64,000 nucleotides of DNA. Origin: Stappia indica (GTDB taxonomy: Bacteria; Pseudomonadota; Alphaproteobacteria; Rhizobiales; Stappiaceae). The DNA lies in the NCBI RefSeq assembly GCF_020177335.1, contig NZ_JAIVMG010000016.1, positions 1-64,000 on the forward strand, in the 5' to 3' direction. Of this stretch, positions 1-10,374 are shown piece after piece. The notes beneath the pieces were generated by a model, which was given only the letters and a program-made list of their open reading frames with translations, was not told where the DNA came from and did not search any database. How positions within the stretch are numbered: position 1 is the stretch's first letter; the number at the start of each line of letters is the position of its first letter. Both the position numbers and the translations under genes were made by a program.

Positions 1-813
1 GGCGTTCCGGCGCTGGTGGTGTTCCTGAACAAGGTCGATCAGGTCGACGACGAGGAGCTCCTGGAGCTGGTCGAGATGGAAGTGCGCGAGCTGCTTTCGT
101 CCTACGAGTTCCCGGGCGACGACATTCCGATCGTTGCCGGTTCGGCGCTTGCGGCCCTTGAGGATCGCGATCCGTCGATCGGCGCGGAGAAGATCGCCGA
201 GCTGATGGCTGCGGTCGACGAGTACATCCCGACCCCGGAGCGTCCGGTTGACCTGCCGTTCCTGATGCCGATCGAGGACGTGTTCTCGATCTCCGGTCGT
301 GGCACGGTTGTGACCGGCCGCGTGGAGCGCGGTGTCGTCAAGGTTGGCGAGGAAGTCGAGATCGTCGGCATCCGCGACACCAAGAAGACGACGGTGACCG
401 GCGTCGAGATGTTCCGCAAGCTGCTCGACCAGGGCGAAGCTGGCGACAACATCGGCGCGCTGATCCGCGGCATCGGCCGTGAGGACGTTGAGCGTGGTCA
501 GGTGCTGTGCAAGCCGGGTTCGGTGACGCCGCACACCAAGTTCAACGCCGAGGCGTACATCCTGACGAAGGAAGAGGGTGGCCGTCACACGCCGTTCTTC
601 ACCAACTACCGTCCGCAGTTCTACTTCCGCACGACCGACGTGACGGGCGTGGTCGAGCTGCCGGAAGGCACCGAGATGGTGATGCCGGGCGACAACGTGT
701 CGGTTGTTGTGACGCTGATCGTGCCGATCGCGATGGAAGACGGCCTGCGTTTCGCCATCCGCGAAGGTGGCCGCACCGTTGGCGCCGGCGTCGTCGCCTC
801 GATCATCGAGTAA
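1..813 (+). CDS. tuf: Elongation factor Tu, 3' part
   Basis: GTPase that delivers aminoacyl-tRNA to the ribosomal A site. The frame is open from base 1, and 270 codons are visible; compared with a usual length near 396 residues, about the first 126 residues (P-loop and switches) lie outside the window. The NKVD guanine-specificity motif is at visible residues 10-13, and barrel domain 2 shows [13 protein letters not shown] at about 99-111. It sits 58 nt before rpsJ, the usual end of a str operon running into the S10 operon. Identity is certain; only the 5' end is missing. Confidence 0.98.
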   Translation, partial: GVPALVVFLNKVDQVDDEELLELVEMEVRELLSSYEFPGDDIPIVAGSALAALEDRDPSIGAEKIAELMAAVDEYIPTPERPVDLPFLMPIEDVFSISGRGTVVTGRVERGVVKVGEEVEIVGIRDTKKTTVTGVEMFRKLLDQGEAGDNIGALIRGIGREDVERGQVLCKPGSVTPHTKFNAEAYILTKEEGGRHTPFFTNYRPQFYFRTTDVTGVVELPEGTEMVMPGDNVSVVVTLIVPIAMEDGLRFAIREGGRTVGAGVVASIIE

Positions 814-871
814 CAAAGCGAGACCCGCGGGGCCGGATAACCGGCACCGCGGCCCGCATGGGGACTGAGAC

Positions 872-1180
872 ATGAACGGTCAAAACATTCGGATCCGTCT
901 CAAGGCGTTCGACCATCGCGTACTCGATGCGTCGACCCGCGAGATCGTCAACACGGCGAAACGGACCGGTGCACAAGTGCGCGGCCCCGTGCCGCTGCCC
1001 ACGCGGATCGAGAAGTACACCGTGCTTCGCGGACCGCATATCGACAAGAAAAGCCGTGATCAGTTCGAGATGCGCACTCACAAGCGCCTCCTCGACATCG
1101 TTGATCCGACGCCGCAGACGGTGGACGCGCTGATGAAGCTCGACCTCGCCGCTGGTGTCGACGTCGAGATCAAGCTGTAA
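872..1180 (+). CDS. rpsJ: 30S ribosomal protein S10
   Basis: Small-subunit head protein, also NusE, the partner of NusB and NusG in antitermination. The 102 residues are full length for the family, with the [13 protein letters not shown] start and the [14 protein letters not shown] loop typical of S10. First gene of the S10 operon, 23 nt ahead of rplC. A GGGGAC stretch precedes the ATG. No separate promoter is evident in the 58 nt after tuf, so read-through from the str operon is likely. Confidence 0.98.
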   Translation: MNGQNIRIRLKAFDHRVLDASTREIVNTAKRTGAQVRGPVPLPTRIEKYTVLRGPHIDKKSRDQFEMRTHKRLLDIVDPTPQTVDALMKLDLAAGVDVEIKL

Positions 1181-1203
1181 GGCGCTCACAAGGGGACACG
1201 CCG

Positions 1204-1914
1204 ATGCGTTCTGGAGTGATCGCACAGAAGGTGGGCATGACCCGCATTTATAATGATGCGGGAGAGCATGTGCCGGTGACGGTACTGAAGCTCGAAAACT
1301 GTCAGGTTGTTGCTCACCGGACGGAAGAGAAGAATGGTTACACCGCGCTGCAGGTTGGCGCCGGTCTGGCCAAGGTTAAGAATACGCCGCGGGCAATGCG
1401 GGGCCACTTCGCGATCGCGAAGGTGGAACCGAAGCGCAAGCTGGCCGAGTTCCGGGTCTCTGAGGAGAACCTGATCGAGGTGGGGGCCGAAATCACGGCC
1501 GACCATTTCGTCGAGGGACAGTTCGTGGATGTCACGGGCACCTCGATCGGTAAGGGCTTTGCCGGTGCCATGAAGCGTCACAACTTCGGTGGCCTGCGCG
1601 CCTCGCACGGTGTGTCGATTTCGCACCGTTCGCATGGTTCGACCGGTCAGTGCCAGGACCCCGGCAAGGTGTTCAAGGGCAAGAAGATGGCCGGCCACAT
1701 GGGTGCCGAGCAGGTGACGACGCAGAACCTGAAGATCGTCCGCACCGACGTGGAGCGCGGCCTGATCATGATCCAGGGCGCCGTCCCGGGTTCGAAGGGT
1801 GGCTGGATCGTCATTCGCGATGCCGTCAAGAAGGCGCTGCCGGACGGCGTGCCGATGCCTGGCGGGTTCCGCGCTGCTGAAGCCGCTGTCGCGGTCGAGA
1901 AGGAGAGCGAGTGA
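1204..1914 (+). CDS. rplC: 50S ribosomal protein L3
   Basis: Large-subunit protein that helps form the peptidyl-transferase centre and binds 23S rRNA domain VI. The 236 residues show the L3 finger sequences [15 protein letters not shown] and [17 protein letters not shown], containing the glutamine methylated in many bacteria. The C-terminus carries an Ala/Glu-rich tail (about residues 215-236). The TGA stop shares its A with the ATG of rplD, which suggests translational coupling. Confidence 0.98.
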   Translation: MRSGVIAQKVGMTRIYNDAGEHVPVTVLKLENCQVVAHRTEEKNGYTALQVGAGLAKVKNTPRAMRGHFAIAKVEPKRKLAEFRVSEENLIEVGAEITADHFVEGQFVDVTGTSIGKGFAGAMKRHNFGGLRASHGVSISHRSHGSTGQCQDPGKVFKGKKMAGHMGAEQVTTQNLKIVRTDVERGLIMIQGAVPGSKGGWIVIRDAVKKALPDGVPMPGGFRAAEAAVAVEKESE

Positions 1915-2534
1915 TGGAACTTGAGGTAAAGACCCTCGAAGGGGCTGCCGCCGGTTCGATCACGGTGTCGGATGAGATCTTCGGTCTCGAGCCGCGCACC
2001 GACCTGATCCACCGCGTGGTGCGCTGGCAGCTTGCCAAGCGGCAGGCTGGCACGCACAAGGCGCTGCAGCGTTCGGAAATCAGCGGGACGACGAAGAAGT
2101 TCGTCCGCCAGAAGGGTACCGGCGGCGCACGTCACGGTAACAAGAAGGCTCCGCAGTTCCGCGGTGGTGGCAAGGCGCATGGACCGGTGGTCCGCAGCCA
2201 TGCGCATGATCTTCCCAAGAAGATCCGCGCGCTCGGCCTGCGTCATGCCCTGTCGGCCAAGGTGAAGTCCGAAGGCCTGATCATCGTCGACGAGGCGAAG
2301 GCGACCGAAGCCAAGACCAAGGCGCTGAGCGCCCGTCTGGACAAGCTCGGCTTTTCCAACGTCCTGGTGATCGATGGCAGCGAGATCGACAGCAACTTCC
2401 GGCTGGCGGCCCGCAACATCCCGGCATTCGACGTGCTGCCGATCGAAGGCATCAATGTCTTCGACATCCTGCGGCGCGAGAAGCTGATCCTGACCAAGGC
2501 TGCTGTGTCGGCTCTGGAGGAGCGGTTCAAATGA
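1914..2534 (+). CDS. rplD: 50S ribosomal protein L4
   Basis: Binds 23S rRNA and lines the nascent-chain exit tunnel with its extended loop, seen here as [18 protein letters not shown] at about residues 63-80. I take ATG 1914 as the start because AAGGAG at 1900-1905 lies 8 nt upstream; a GTG at 1911 is in frame directly before it and would add one residue. Length is 206. In gammaproteobacteria L4 also represses its own operon, but no equivalent leader is visible here. Confidence 0.97.
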   Translation: MELEVKTLEGAAAGSITVSDEIFGLEPRTDLIHRVVRWQLAKRQAGTHKALQRSEISGTTKKFVRQKGTGGARHGNKKAPQFRGGGKAHGPVVRSHAHDLPKKIRALGLRHALSAKVKSEGLIIVDEAKATEAKTKALSARLDKLGFSNVLVIDGSEIDSNFRLAARNIPAFDVLPIEGINVFDILRREKLILTKAAVSALEERFK

Positions 2535-2824
2535 CGACGCTGAAGCACTTCGACACGATCGTCTCGCCGGTGATCACCGAAAAGGCGACCTTCGCATCGG
2601 AACAGAACAAGGTTGTGTTCAACGTTTCCGGCACTGCGACCAAGCCTGAGATCAAGGCAGCGGTCGAGGCCCTGTTCGGGGTCAAGGTGACGGCCGTGAA
2701 CACGCTGGTCCGCAAGGGCAAGCAGAAGCGGTTCCGCGGACGCCTCGGGCAGCAGTCCGACGTCAAGAAAGCGGTTGTGACGTTGCAGGACGGTCAGTCC
2801 ATCGACGTCACCACGGGCCTTTAA
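2531..2824 (+). CDS. rplW: 50S ribosomal protein L23
   Basis: Sits at the tunnel exit and is the docking site for trigger factor and SRP. The 97 residues contain the ITEKA motif near residue 17 and the [11 protein letters not shown] segment. The start overlaps the rplD stop by 4 nt (ATGA), a coupled junction; rplB follows after 17 nt. Confidence 0.98.
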   Translation: MTTLKHFDTIVSPVITEKATFASEQNKVVFNVSGTATKPEIKAAVEALFGVKVTAVNTLVRKGKQKRFRGRLGQQSDVKKAVVTLQDGQSIDVTTGL

Positions 2825-2841
2825 GGGCGGGGTAAGGAAAC

Positions 2842-3675
2842 ATGGCACTCAAGACCTTTAATCCGACATCGCCCGGTCGCCGCCAGCTGGTTCTCGTCGA
2901 CCGTGCGGCGCTCTACAAGGGCAAGCCGGTCAAGACGCTGACCGAGGGGCTTTCCAAGTCCGGCGGTCGCAACAACACCGGTCGCACCACCTCCCCGAAC
3001 CGGGGCGGTGGTCACAAGCGGCGGTACCGGGTGATCGATTTCAAGCGCACCAAGGCGGATCTGTTCGCCACGGTGGAGCGGATCGAATACGATCCCAACC
3101 GGACTGCGTTCATCGCCCTCATCAAGTATGAGGACGGCGAGCTGTCCTACATCCTGGCTCCGCAGCGGCTCGCCGTTGGGGACAAGGTTGTGGCCGGCAA
3201 GTCGGTCGACGTGAAGCCGGGCAATGCGATGCCGCTGGCCTCCATTCCGGTCGGCACCATCGTCCACAATGTGGAGATGAAGCCGGGCAAGGGCGGTCAG
3301 ATCGCCCGCTCCGCCGGTGCCTACGTGCAGATCGTCGGTCGCGACCAGGGCTACACCACCATCCGTCTGATGTCGGGTGAGCAGCGCCGGGTTCTCGGCA
3401 CCTGCATGGCCACCATCGGCGCCGTGTCCAACCCGGACCATGGCAACGTCAATCTGGGCAAGGCCGGTCGGTCGCGCTGGATCGGACGTCGCCCGCATGT
3501 TCGCGGTGTGGCCATGAACCCGGTCGATCACCCGCATGGTGGCGGTGAGGGTCGTACCTCCGGTGGTCGTCATCCGGTTACCCCCTGGGGCAAGCCGACC
3601 AAGGGCAAGCGCACACGGCGCAACAAGGCCACGGACAAGTACATCGTCCGCAGCCGCCACGCGCGCAAGAAATAA
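2842..3675 (+). CDS. rplB: 50S ribosomal protein L2
   Basis: Primary 23S rRNA-binding protein needed for subunit association and peptidyl transfer. The 277 residues are family length. The C-terminal [13 protein letters not shown] motif, containing the conserved histidine of the L2 active-site loop, is at about residues 223-235 and is followed by a basic tail. It is preceded by GGGGTAAGGAAAC and followed after 12 nt by rpsS. Confidence 0.98.
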   Translation: MALKTFNPTSPGRRQLVLVDRAALYKGKPVKTLTEGLSKSGGRNNTGRTTSPNRGGGHKRRYRVIDFKRTKADLFATVERIEYDPNRTAFIALIKYEDGELSYILAPQRLAVGDKVVAGKSVDVKPGNAMPLASIPVGTIVHNVEMKPGKGGQIARSAGAYVQIVGRDQGYTTIRLMSGEQRRVLGTCMATIGAVSNPDHGNVNLGKAGRSRWIGRRPHVRGVAMNPVDHPHGGGEGRTSGGRHPVTPWGKPTKGKRTRRNKATDKYIVRSRHARKK

Positions 3676-3687
3676 GAGGGGCCGGTC

Positions 3688-3966
3688 ATGGCACGTTCTG
3701 TTTGGAAAGGCCCGTTTGTCGACGGCTTTGTGCTGAAGAAGGCAGATAAGGTCCGCGCCTCCGGGCGCAATGAGGTCATCAAGATCTGGAGCCGGCGGTC
3801 GACAATCCTGCCGCAGTTCGTTGGTCTGACCTTTGGCGTTTACAACGGCCAGAAGCATATCCCTGTTCTGGTGTCCGAAGACATGATCGGTCACAAGTTC
3901 GGTGAGTTCTCGCCGTCCCGGACCTATTACGGCCACGGCGCCGACAAGAAGGCGAAGAGGAAGTAA
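3688..3966 (+). CDS. rpsS: 30S ribosomal protein S19
   Basis: Forms the head of the 30S subunit with S13 near the A-site tRNA. The 92 residues start [12 protein letters not shown] and carry YNGQKHIPV and the [15 protein letters not shown] segment, all diagnostic. Gap to rplV is 2 nt. Confidence 0.98.
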   Translation: MARSVWKGPFVDGFVLKKADKVRASGRNEVIKIWSRRSTILPQFVGLTFGVYNGQKHIPVLVSEDMIGHKFGEFSPSRTYYGHGADKKAKRK

Positions 3967-3968
3967 CG

Positions 3969-4349
3969 ATGGGCAAGCCGAAGGGTGAGCGCGCGCTCGC
4001 CGACAACGAGGCAAAGGCGGTCGCCCGCATGTTGCGCGTCTCCCCGCGCAAGCTGAACCTTGTCGCGGCATCGATCCGCGGCATGAAGGTCGAAAAGGCT
4101 CTTTCCGACCTGACGTTCTCGCGCAAGCGGATTTCCGGGGATGTCAAGAAGGCGCTGATGTCTGCGGTCGCCAATGCCGAGAACAACCACGATCTCGACG
4201 TCGACAACCTGATCGTCGCCGAGGCGCATGTGGGCAAGGCATTTGTTATCAAGCGGTTCCAGGCACGAGCCCGCGGCCGTGTCGGTCGGATCGAAAAGCC
4301 GTTTTCGAACCTGACCATCGTCGTCCGCGAAGTCGAGGAGACTGCCTGA
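3969..4349 (+). CDS. rplV: 50S ribosomal protein L22
   Basis: Binds all domains of 23S rRNA; its beta-hairpin lines the exit tunnel next to L4 and is a macrolide-resistance site. The 126 residues include [18 protein letters not shown] near the N-terminus and the hairpin sequence around [17 protein letters not shown]. Its last base is the first base of rpsC. Confidence 0.98.
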   Translation: MGKPKGERALADNEAKAVARMLRVSPRKLNLVAASIRGMKVEKALSDLTFSRKRISGDVKKALMSAVANAENNHDLDVDNLIVAEAHVGKAFVIKRFQARARGRVGRIEKPFSNLTIVVREVEETA

Positions 4350-5065
4350 TGGGACATAAAGTCAATCCGATCGGCCTGCGTCTCGGGATCAACCGGACCT
4401 GGGATTCCCGCTGGTACGCCGACAAGGGCGAGTACGGTCAGCTTCTGCACGAGGACTTCCGCATTCGGGAGTACATCCTCAAGGCGCTGAAGCAGGCGGC
4501 GGTCTCCAAGGTCGTGGTCGAGCGTCCGCACCGCAAGTGCCGCGTCACCGTTCATTCCGGTCGTCCGGGTGTGGTGATCGGCAAGAAGGGCGCGGACATC
4601 GAGAAGCTGCGCAAGGCTCTGTCGCAGATCACCAACTCGGATGTGCACATCAACATCGTTGAAGTGCGCAAGCCGGAGGTGGACGCTCAGCTGGTGGCCG
4701 ATTCGATCGCACAGCAGCTGGAACGCCGCGTGGCTTTCCGCCGGGCGATGAAGCGTTCGGTGCAGTCGGCGATGCGTATGGGTGCCCAGGGCATCCGCAT
4801 CAACTGCGGCGGCCGTCTCGGCGGTGCGGAAATCGCACGGACCGAGTGGTATCGCGAGGGCCGGGTGCCGCTGCACACGTTGCGCGCGGACATCGATTAT
4901 GGCACAGCAACCGCACACACGGCCTATGGCACCTGTGGCGTCAAGGTCTGGATTTTCAAGGGTGAGATCCTGGAGCACGATCCGATGGCGTCCGAGCGGC
5001 GCGCGGTCGAGGGCGATGGGTCGAACCAGGGCGGCGGACGCCGCGAGCGCGGCCGCGCAGCCTAA
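4349..5065 (+). CDS. rpsC: 30S ribosomal protein S3
   Basis: mRNA-entry-channel protein with helicase activity on the 30S subunit. The 238 residues start [20 protein letters not shown]; the KH domain shows [18 protein letters not shown] at about residues 71-88, and the C-terminal domain [18 protein letters not shown]. The ATG overlaps the rplV TGA by one base. Confidence 0.98.
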   Translation: MGHKVNPIGLRLGINRTWDSRWYADKGEYGQLLHEDFRIREYILKALKQAAVSKVVVERPHRKCRVTVHSGRPGVVIGKKGADIEKLRKALSQITNSDVHINIVEVRKPEVDAQLVADSIAQQLERRVAFRRAMKRSVQSAMRMGAQGIRINCGGRLGGAEIARTEWYREGRVPLHTLRADIDYGTATAHTAYGTCGVKVWIFKGEILEHDPMASERRAVEGDGSNQGGGRRERGRAA

Positions 5066-5110
5066 CGGCGCCGGTCGGGTCTTGGACAAGAGAGAAGCGA
5101 GAGAAGAGCG

Positions 5111-5524
5111 ATGCTGCAACCAAAGCGAACAAAGTTCCGCAAGCAGCACAAGGGCCGGATCCATGGCACTGCCAAGGGTGGTACCGATCTCAATTTCGGC
5201 GCCTTCGGCCTGAAGGCCGTTGAGCCGGAGCGGGTGACCGCTCGTCAGATCGAGGCGGCCCGTCGTGCCATGACCCGACACATGAAGCGTGCGGGACGTG
5301 TCTGGATCCGCATTTTCCCGGATGTGCCGGTGTCGTCGAAGCCGACCGAAGTGCGTATGGGTAAGGGTAAGGGTTCGCCGGACTACTGGGCCGCCAAGGT
5401 CAAGCCCGGGCGGATCATGTTCGAAATCGACGGAGTGCCGGAAGACACGGCACGCGAAGCGATGCGCCTGGCGGCTGCGAAACTGCCGATCAAGTGCCGT
5501 TTCGTTCAGCGGATCGCCGACTAG
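5111..5524 (+). CDS. rplP: 50S ribosomal protein L16
   Basis: Located near the A and P sites; contacts the tRNA elbow. The 137 residues start [18 protein letters not shown] and include [20 protein letters not shown], which surrounds the arginine often hydroxylated in L16 orthologues. It is 45 nt after rpsC with an AGAGAAGAGCG leader. Confidence 0.98.
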   Translation: MLQPKRTKFRKQHKGRIHGTAKGGTDLNFGAFGLKAVEPERVTARQIEAARRAMTRHMKRAGRVWIRIFPDVPVSSKPTEVRMGKGKGSPDYWAAKVKPGRIMFEIDGVPEDTAREAMRLAAAKLPIKCRFVQRIAD

Positions 5525-5546
5525 GCGTGACGAGGAGATAAGTGCC

Positions 5547-5747
5547 ATGAAGGCAACGGACGTTCGGGCAAAGACCCTGGACGAGCTGGGAACCGATCTG
5601 GAAAGCCTGAAGAAGGAGCAGTTCAACCTGCGCTTCCAGCGGGCGACCGGCCAGCTTGAGAATACGGCGCGTGTGCGCCAGGTGCGGCGCGACATTGCCC
5701 GCATTCAGACGATCATGCGCGAAAAGCGCGTGGCGACCAGCGCGTAA
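5547..5747 (+). CDS. rpmC: 50S ribosomal protein L29
   Basis: Small two-helix protein at the tunnel exit that contacts L23. The ATG at 5547 is preceded by CGAGGAGATAAG; the open frame extends far upstream but only this start gives the family length (66 residues), beginning [14 protein letters not shown]. The core [18 protein letters not shown] is typical. rpsQ starts 10 nt after the stop. Confidence 0.97.
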   Translation: MKATDVRAKTLDELGTDLESLKKEQFNLRFQRATGQLENTARVRQVRRDIARIQTIMREKRVATSA

Positions 5748-5757
5748 GGAGACCGAG

Positions 5758-6000
5758 ATGCCGAAACGCGTGCTGCAGGGCGTCGTGGTGAGCAACGCCA
5801 ATGACAAGACGGTAACGGTTCGTGTGGAGCGTCGCTTCACCCACCCGTTGTTCAAGAAGACCGTTCGCCGCTCGAAGAAGTATCGGGCGCATGACGAGAC
5901 CAACGCACATCAGGTCGGGGACACCGTCTCCATCCAGGAATGCGCGCCGATCTCGAAGAACAAAACCTGGACCGTTGTCGAAGGCTCGACTGCGGACTGA
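5758..6000 (+). CDS. rpsQ: 30S ribosomal protein S17
   Basis: OB-fold primary 16S rRNA binder important for early 30S assembly. The start at 5758 ([12 protein letters not shown], after AAGGAGACCGAG) gives 80 residues. The conserved [18 protein letters not shown] and the [17 protein letters not shown] segments are present. Confidence 0.97.
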   Translation: MPKRVLQGVVVSNANDKTVTVRVERRFTHPLFKKTVRRSKKYRAHDETNAHQVGDTVSIQECAPISKNKTWTVVEGSTAD

Positions 6001-6056
6001 CGTGACGTCCGGCGTCCGGTCACGGACGCGGTGAAAGAAGAACAAGGCGGCCAGTC

Positions 6057-6425
6057 ATGATTCAGATGCAAACAAACCTCGACGTGGCGGATAATTCCGG
6101 CGCCCGTCGTGTCATGTGCATCAAAGTGCTCGGCGGCTCGAAGCGGAAATATGCCAGCGTTGGCGACATCATCGTCGTCAGCGTGAAGGAGGCAAATCCG
6201 CGCGGGCGCGTCAAGAAGGGCGACGTGATGAAAGCGGTCGTCGTGCGTACGGCGAAGGATATCCGCCGGGCCGACGGCTCAGTGATCCGATTCGACCGCA
6301 ATGCGGCGGTTCTGGTCAACAACAACAAGGAACCGATCGGGACCCGTATTTTCGGGCCGGTTCCGCGGGAACTGCGTGCGAAGCAGCACATGAAAGTGAT
6401 CTCGCTTGCACCGGAGGTGCTCTAA
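6057..6425 (+). CDS. rplN: 50S ribosomal protein L14
   Basis: Interface protein that forms intersubunit bridges and is the target of the RsfS silencing factor. The 122 residues begin [20 protein letters not shown], the classic L14 N-terminus. Fifty-six nt separate it from rpsQ; its final base is shared with the rplX start. Confidence 0.98.
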   Translation: MIQMQTNLDVADNSGARRVMCIKVLGGSKRKYASVGDIIVVSVKEANPRGRVKKGDVMKAVVVRTAKDIRRADGSVIRFDRNAAVLVNNNKEPIGTRIFGPVPRELRAKQHMKVISLAPEVL

Positions 6426-6742
6426 TGGCCGCTAAGATCAAGAAGGGCGACAAGGTCGTCGTACTGACCGGTCGCGACAAGGGCAAGACCGGCGAGATCG
6501 TGCAGATCCTGCCGAAGGAAGACAAGGCGCTGGTTCGCGGCGTCAATGTCGTCCAGCGGCACCAGCGCCAGACCGCTCAGGCGGAAGGCGGTATCATCAG
6601 CAAGGAACTGCCGGTTCATATCTCGAACCTGGCGCTCGCCGATCCCAAGGATGGCAAGCCGACCCGCGTCGGGTTCCGTGTCAACGACGACGGCACCAAG
6701 GTGCGCGTGGCCAAGCGCTCGGGAGATCTGATCGATGGCTGA
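6425..6742 (+). CDS. rplX: 50S ribosomal protein L24
   Basis: Assembly-initiator protein that binds the 5' part of 23S rRNA. ATG 6425 overlaps the rplN stop TAA by one base and gives 105 residues; the KOW motif [20 protein letters not shown] is at about residues 6-25. The 3' end overlaps rplE by 8 nt. Confidence 0.97.
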   Translation: MAAKIKKGDKVVVLTGRDKGKTGEIVQILPKEDKALVRGVNVVQRHQRQTAQAEGGIISKELPVHISNLALADPKDGKPTRVGFRVNDDGTKVRVAKRSGDLIDG

Positions 6743-7292
6743 GACCAAGACCGCGCCGCGGCTGAAGACGGAATACCTTGAGAAGATCCGTCCGCTGTTG
6801 CAGGAAAAGTTCAACTACCAGAATCCGATGCAGATTCCCGCGCTTGAGAAGATCGTTCTCAACATGGGTGTCGGCGAGGCCGTCGCGGACAGCAAGAAGG
6901 CGAAGATCGCCGCTGAAGATCTGGCGATGATCGCCGGTCAGAAGCCGGTCATCACCACCGCGCGCAAGTCGATCGCGACCTTCAAGGTGCGTGAAGGCAT
7001 GCCGCTGGGCGCCAAGGTGACGCTGCGCGGCGAGCGGATGTATGAGTTCCTCGACCGGCTCATCACCATCGCCCTGCCTCGGGTGCGTGACTTCCGTGGC
7101 CTGAACCCGAAGAGCTTCGACGGGCGCGGTAACTACGCGACGGGCATCAAGGAGCACATCGTTTTCCCGGAAATCAACTACGACAAGGTTGATCAGATCT
7201 GGGGCATGGACGTGGTGGTCTGCACCACTGCCGACAACGATGACGAGGCGCGCGAGCTTCTGCGCGCGTTCAACTTCCCGTTCCGCAAATAA
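6735..7292 (+). CDS. rplE: 50S ribosomal protein L5
   Basis: 5S rRNA-binding protein of the central protuberance that touches P-site tRNA. The 185 residues include [20 protein letters not shown] and [17 protein letters not shown], both diagnostic. It starts inside the end of rplX, so its translation is probably coupled. Confidence 0.98.
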   Translation: MAETKTAPRLKTEYLEKIRPLLQEKFNYQNPMQIPALEKIVLNMGVGEAVADSKKAKIAAEDLAMIAGQKPVITTARKSIATFKVREGMPLGAKVTLRGERMYEFLDRLITIALPRVRDFRGLNPKSFDGRGNYATGIKEHIVFPEINYDKVDQIWGMDVVVCTTADNDDEARELLRAFNFPFRK

Positions 7293-7319
7293 TCGAGCGG
7301 GAAAGAACGAGGACAGACG

Positions 7320-7625
7320 ATGGCGAAGAAGAGCGCGATCGAGAAGAACAAGCGGCGCGAGCGGCTCGTTAAGAAATACGCGGAAAAGCGTGCCGAGCTG
7401 AAGGCGCAGTCGAAGGACGAGACGCTGACGCTGGAAGAGCGCTATGCGGCACGGTTGAAGCTGGCGAAACTGCCGCGCAACTCCGCGCCGATTCGTGTGC
7501 GCAACCGTTGCGAGGTAACCGGGCGTCCGCGCGGTTTCTACCGCAAGTTGAAGATGTCGCGCGTGGCGCTTCGCGAGCTGGGCTCCAAGGGTTTGATCCC
7601 GGGCCTGGTCAAGTCGAGCTGGTAA
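7320..7625 (+). CDS. rpsN: 30S ribosomal protein S14 (zinc-free form)
   Basis: Head protein of the 30S subunit, near the A site. At 101 residues it is the long C-minus form: the region around [17 protein letters not shown] has only one cysteine, not the CXXC pair of the short zinc-binding form. Placed between rplE and rpsH as usual for the spc operon. Confidence 0.98.
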   Translation: MAKKSAIEKNKRRERLVKKYAEKRAELKAQSKDETLTLEERYAARLKLAKLPRNSAPIRVRNRCEVTGRPRGFYRKLKMSRVALRELGSKGLIPGLVKSSW

Positions 7626-7636
7626 GGAGACGTTAG

Positions 7637-8035
7637 ATGGCGCTTTCCGATCCCTTGGGCGATATGCTCACCCGGATCCGCAACGCTCAGATGCGGCGCA
7701 AGAGCAAGGTCTCGACGCCCGCGTCAAAGTTGCGTGAACATGTACTCGACGTTTTGGCTGCTGAAGGGTATATCCGCGGTTACTCCACCGTGGAATACGA
7801 GGGCGGCAAGTCCGAGCTCGAGATCGAGCTGAAGTACTTCGACGGCGAGCCGGTGATCCGCAGCATCGAGCGGGTCTCGAAGCCGGGTCGGCGGGTGTAT
7901 TCTTCGGTGAAGAATATCCCGCGGGTTTCGAACGGTCTCGGGGTTTCGATCCTTTCCACGCCGCGCGGCGTGATGAGCGATCACGATGCCCGGGAAAACA
8001 ACGTGGGTGGCGAGGTCCTCTGCCGCATCTTCTGA
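7637..8035 (+). CDS. rpsH: 30S ribosomal protein S8
   Basis: Binds the 16S central domain and, in E. coli, represses the spc operon. The 132 residues start [17 protein letters not shown] and end with [15 protein letters not shown] and GGEVLCRIF, typical of S8. It is 11 nt after rpsN with AAGGAGACG before the ATG. Confidence 0.98.
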   Translation: MALSDPLGDMLTRIRNAQMRRKSKVSTPASKLREHVLDVLAAEGYIRGYSTVEYEGGKSELEIELKYFDGEPVIRSIERVSKPGRRVYSSVKNIPRVSNGLGVSILSTPRGVMSDHDARENNVGGEVLCRIF

Positions 8036-8082
8036 TGCGGCCCTAGAGGACTCGCGGAACGCAAACTGGACAGGTTGGTCAT

Positions 8083-8616
8083 ATGTCTCGAATTGGCAAG
8101 AAGCCAGTCCCCGTGCCGAGCGGGGTAACGGCAACGATCAACGGTCGGAATGTTGAGGTCAAGGGCCCGAAGGGACAGATGTCCTTCGCGCTCAACAGCC
8201 TGGTTCTGGCCGAAATGACGGATGATGGGATCAAGGTCGATCCCAGCGTCGACAGCAAGCCGGCGCGTGCGATGTGGGGTATGTCCCGCACCATGATCGC
8301 GAACCTGATCACCGGCGTGAGCGCCGGCTTCGAAAAGAAGCTGGAGATCACCGGTGTCGGTTACCGCGCTCAGGTGCAGGGCCGGAACCTGCAGCTCGCG
8401 CTTGGCTTTTCGCACGACGTTGTCTACGCGGTGCCGGAAGGCATCGAGGTGAAGTGCCCGAAGCCGACCGAGATCGTCGTGTCGGGCATGGACAAGCAGC
8501 GTGTCGGTCAGGTCGCGGCGGAAATCCGCGCCTACCGTCCGCCGGAGCCCTACAAGGGCAAGGGCATTCGCTATGCGGACGAATTCATCGTTCGCAAGGA
8601 AGGCAAGAAGAAGTAA
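8083..8616 (+). CDS. rplF: 50S ribosomal protein L6
   Basis: Large-subunit stalk-base protein near the factor-binding site, a duplicated alpha/beta fold. The 177 residues start [14 protein letters not shown] and contain the C-terminal [15 protein letters not shown] signature. It is 47 nt after rpsH and 11 nt before rplR. Confidence 0.98.
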   Translation: MSRIGKKPVPVPSGVTATINGRNVEVKGPKGQMSFALNSLVLAEMTDDGIKVDPSVDSKPARAMWGMSRTMIANLITGVSAGFEKKLEITGVGYRAQVQGRNLQLALGFSHDVVYAVPEGIEVKCPKPTEIVVSGMDKQRVGQVAAEIRAYRPPEPYKGKGIRYADEFIVRKEGKKK

Positions 8617-8627
8617 CGGACCGGATC

Positions 8628-8990
8628 ATGGCGAAGACAAATTCAAGCTTCGAGCGCCGCCGCGACCGCGTCCGTCGTTCGATCAAGAAGGTGATGAACG
8701 GCCGCCCGCGTCTGTCGGTGTTCCGCTCTTCCAAGCAGATTTACGCGCAGATCATCGACGATGCGAAGGGCCATACCCTGGCGTCCGCCTCGACGATCGA
8801 GAAGGACATTCGCGACGGTCTGAAGACCGGTGCCGATGCGGCCGCTGCCGCTGCCGTCGGCAAGCTGATCGCGGAGCGCGCGAAAGCCGCCGGTGTCACC
8901 CAGGTCGTGTTCGACCGCGGTGGCTACATCTATCATGGGCGTGTCAAGGCGCTGGCGGATGCCGCGCGCGAGGGCGGGCTGGAATTCTGA
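8628..8990 (+). CDS. rplR: 50S ribosomal protein L18
   Basis: Central-protuberance protein that delivers 5S rRNA to the large subunit together with L5. ATG 8628 gives 120 residues starting [17 protein letters not shown]; the open frame extends upstream into rplF but without family similarity. The C-terminal [19 protein letters not shown] is diagnostic. Confidence 0.97.
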   Translation: MAKTNSSFERRRDRVRRSIKKVMNGRPRLSVFRSSKQIYAQIIDDAKGHTLASASTIEKDIRDGLKTGADAAAAAAVGKLIAERAKAAGVTQVVFDRGGYIYHGRVKALADAAREGGLEF

Positions 8991-9034
8991 TCGTCCCTCT
9001 GCGAGACGCTCACAGATAAACGGAAGCGAAAATT

Positions 9035-9601
9035 ATGGCGAGACAGGACACACGGGATCGCGGCGGCGAGCGTGACAGCGAGTTTGTCGACAAGCTCGTT
9101 CACATCAACCGCGTCGCGAAGGTCGTGAAGGGTGGTCGCCGGTTCGGATTTGCCGCACTGGTCGTTGTTGGCGATCAGAAGGGCCGGGTCGGTTTCGGCC
9201 ATGGCAAGGCGCGGGAAGTGCCGGAAGCGATCCGCAAGGCGACGGAAGCTGCCAAGCGGTCGATGATCCGGGTTCCGCTGCGCGAAGGCCGGACCCTGCA
9301 TCACGATGTCGCCGGACGGCATGGCGCGGGCAAGGTGTTCCTGCGTGCGGCTCCGGCCGGTACCGGTATCATCGCGGGCGGCCCGATGCGCGCCGTGTTC
9401 GAGACCCTTGGGGTCCAGGACGTGGTGGCGAAGTCGATCGGCTCGGCGAACCCCTACAACATGGTGCGTGCCACCTTCGAAGCCCTGAAGAAAGAAGACA
9501 GCCCGCGCTCGGTTGCTGCGCGTCGCGGTCTCAAGGTTTCGCAGATCCAGGCCCGTCGCCGTGACATCGACGATGGGGCACAGGCCGGCGCCGAGGCTTG
9601 A
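9035..9601 (+). CDS. rpsE: 30S ribosomal protein S5
   Basis: mRNA-entry and fidelity protein of the 30S body (ram mutations, spectinomycin site). The 188 residues contain [19 protein letters not shown], with the loop where spectinomycin-resistance changes occur, and the C-terminal [16 protein letters not shown]. It ends 41 nt before rpmD. Confidence 0.98.
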   Translation: MARQDTRDRGGERDSEFVDKLVHINRVAKVVKGGRRFGFAALVVVGDQKGRVGFGHGKAREVPEAIRKATEAAKRSMIRVPLREGRTLHHDVAGRHGAGKVFLRAAPAGTGIIAGGPMRAVFETLGVQDVVAKSIGSANPYNMVRATFEALKKEDSPRSVAARRGLKVSQIQARRRDIDDGAQAGAEA

Positions 9602-9642
9602 ACCTCGGTACGGTTGACCCCAGCTTAGAAAGGCTTGGTTTG

Positions 9643-9837
9643 ATGGCGAACAGCGAAAAGACCGTCACGGTCGAGCAGATCGGTAGCCCGTTGCGGCGCC
9701 CGAAGGACCAGCGGGCAACGCTCGTCGGCCTCGGCCTGAACAAGATGCACCGCCGCTCGACGCTGAAGGACACGCCGGAAGTGCGTGGCATGATCCGCAA
9801 GGTTCAGCATCTCGTGCGCGTCGTCGAAGACGCGTAA
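9643..9837 (+). CDS. rpmD: 50S ribosomal protein L30
   Basis: Small L30 of 64 residues. I start it at ATG 9643 ([20 protein letters not shown]) because this gives family length; the frame stays open back to 9598, adding 15 residues unlike L30. The conserved [19 protein letters not shown] is present. The rplO start follows after 18 nt. Confidence 0.96.
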   Translation: MANSEKTVTVEQIGSPLRRPKDQRATLVGLGLNKMHRRSTLKDTPEVRGMIRKVQHLVRVVEDA

Positions 9838-9855
9838 GGGATCGGGAGACAGAAC

Positions 9856-10326
9856 ATGAAACTCAATGAACTCCGGGACAATCCGGGCGCGACCAAGGAA
9901 CGCACGCGCGTCGGTCGCGGTATCGGTTCGGGCAAGGGCAAGACCGGCGGCCGTGGCGTCAAGGGTCAGAAGTCCCGCTCGGGCGTCGCGATCAAGGGCT
10001 TCGAGGGTGGCCAGATGCCGCTGCATCGTCGCCTGCCGAAGCGCGGCTTCACCAACATCTTCGCCAAATCCTTCAACGCCGTGAGCGTTGGCCGGGTGCA
10101 GAAGGCGATCGATGCTGGCAAGCTCGACGCCTCGCAGACCGTGACGGTCGAAGCGCTCAAGGCCGCCGGTGTCGTCCGCCGCGTCAAGGATGGCGTCCGC
10201 CTCCTGTCGAACGGCGAGCTGACCGCCAAGGTGACCTTCGAGGTCGCCGGCGCGTCCAAGGCGGCCATTGCCGCGGTCGAAAAGGCCGGCGGCAAGGTTG
10301 CGATTATCGGATCCCAGGCTGAATAA
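9856..10326 (+). CDS. rplO: 50S ribosomal protein L15
   Basis: Late-assembly large-subunit protein with a long glycine/arginine-rich tail. The 156 residues start [20 protein letters not shown] and include the glycine-rich [18 protein letters not shown] segment and [16 protein letters not shown]. It lies 48 nt before secY. Confidence 0.98.
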   Translation: MKLNELRDNPGATKERTRVGRGIGSGKGKTGGRGVKGQKSRSGVAIKGFEGGQMPLHRRLPKRGFTNIFAKSFNAVSVGRVQKAIDAGKLDASQTVTVEALKAAGVVRRVKDGVRLLSNGELTAKVTFEVAGASKAAIAAVEKAGGKVAIIGSQAE

Positions 10327-10374
10327 GCCTGGGGTTCCCCCTTTTCTGCCTGCACATAGTGACCGGAGCCCGGA

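Noticed and set aside
3779-5704. 641-codon antisense frame across rplV, rpsC, rplP and rpmC
   Set aside because: Spans several ribosomal genes; no plausible product.
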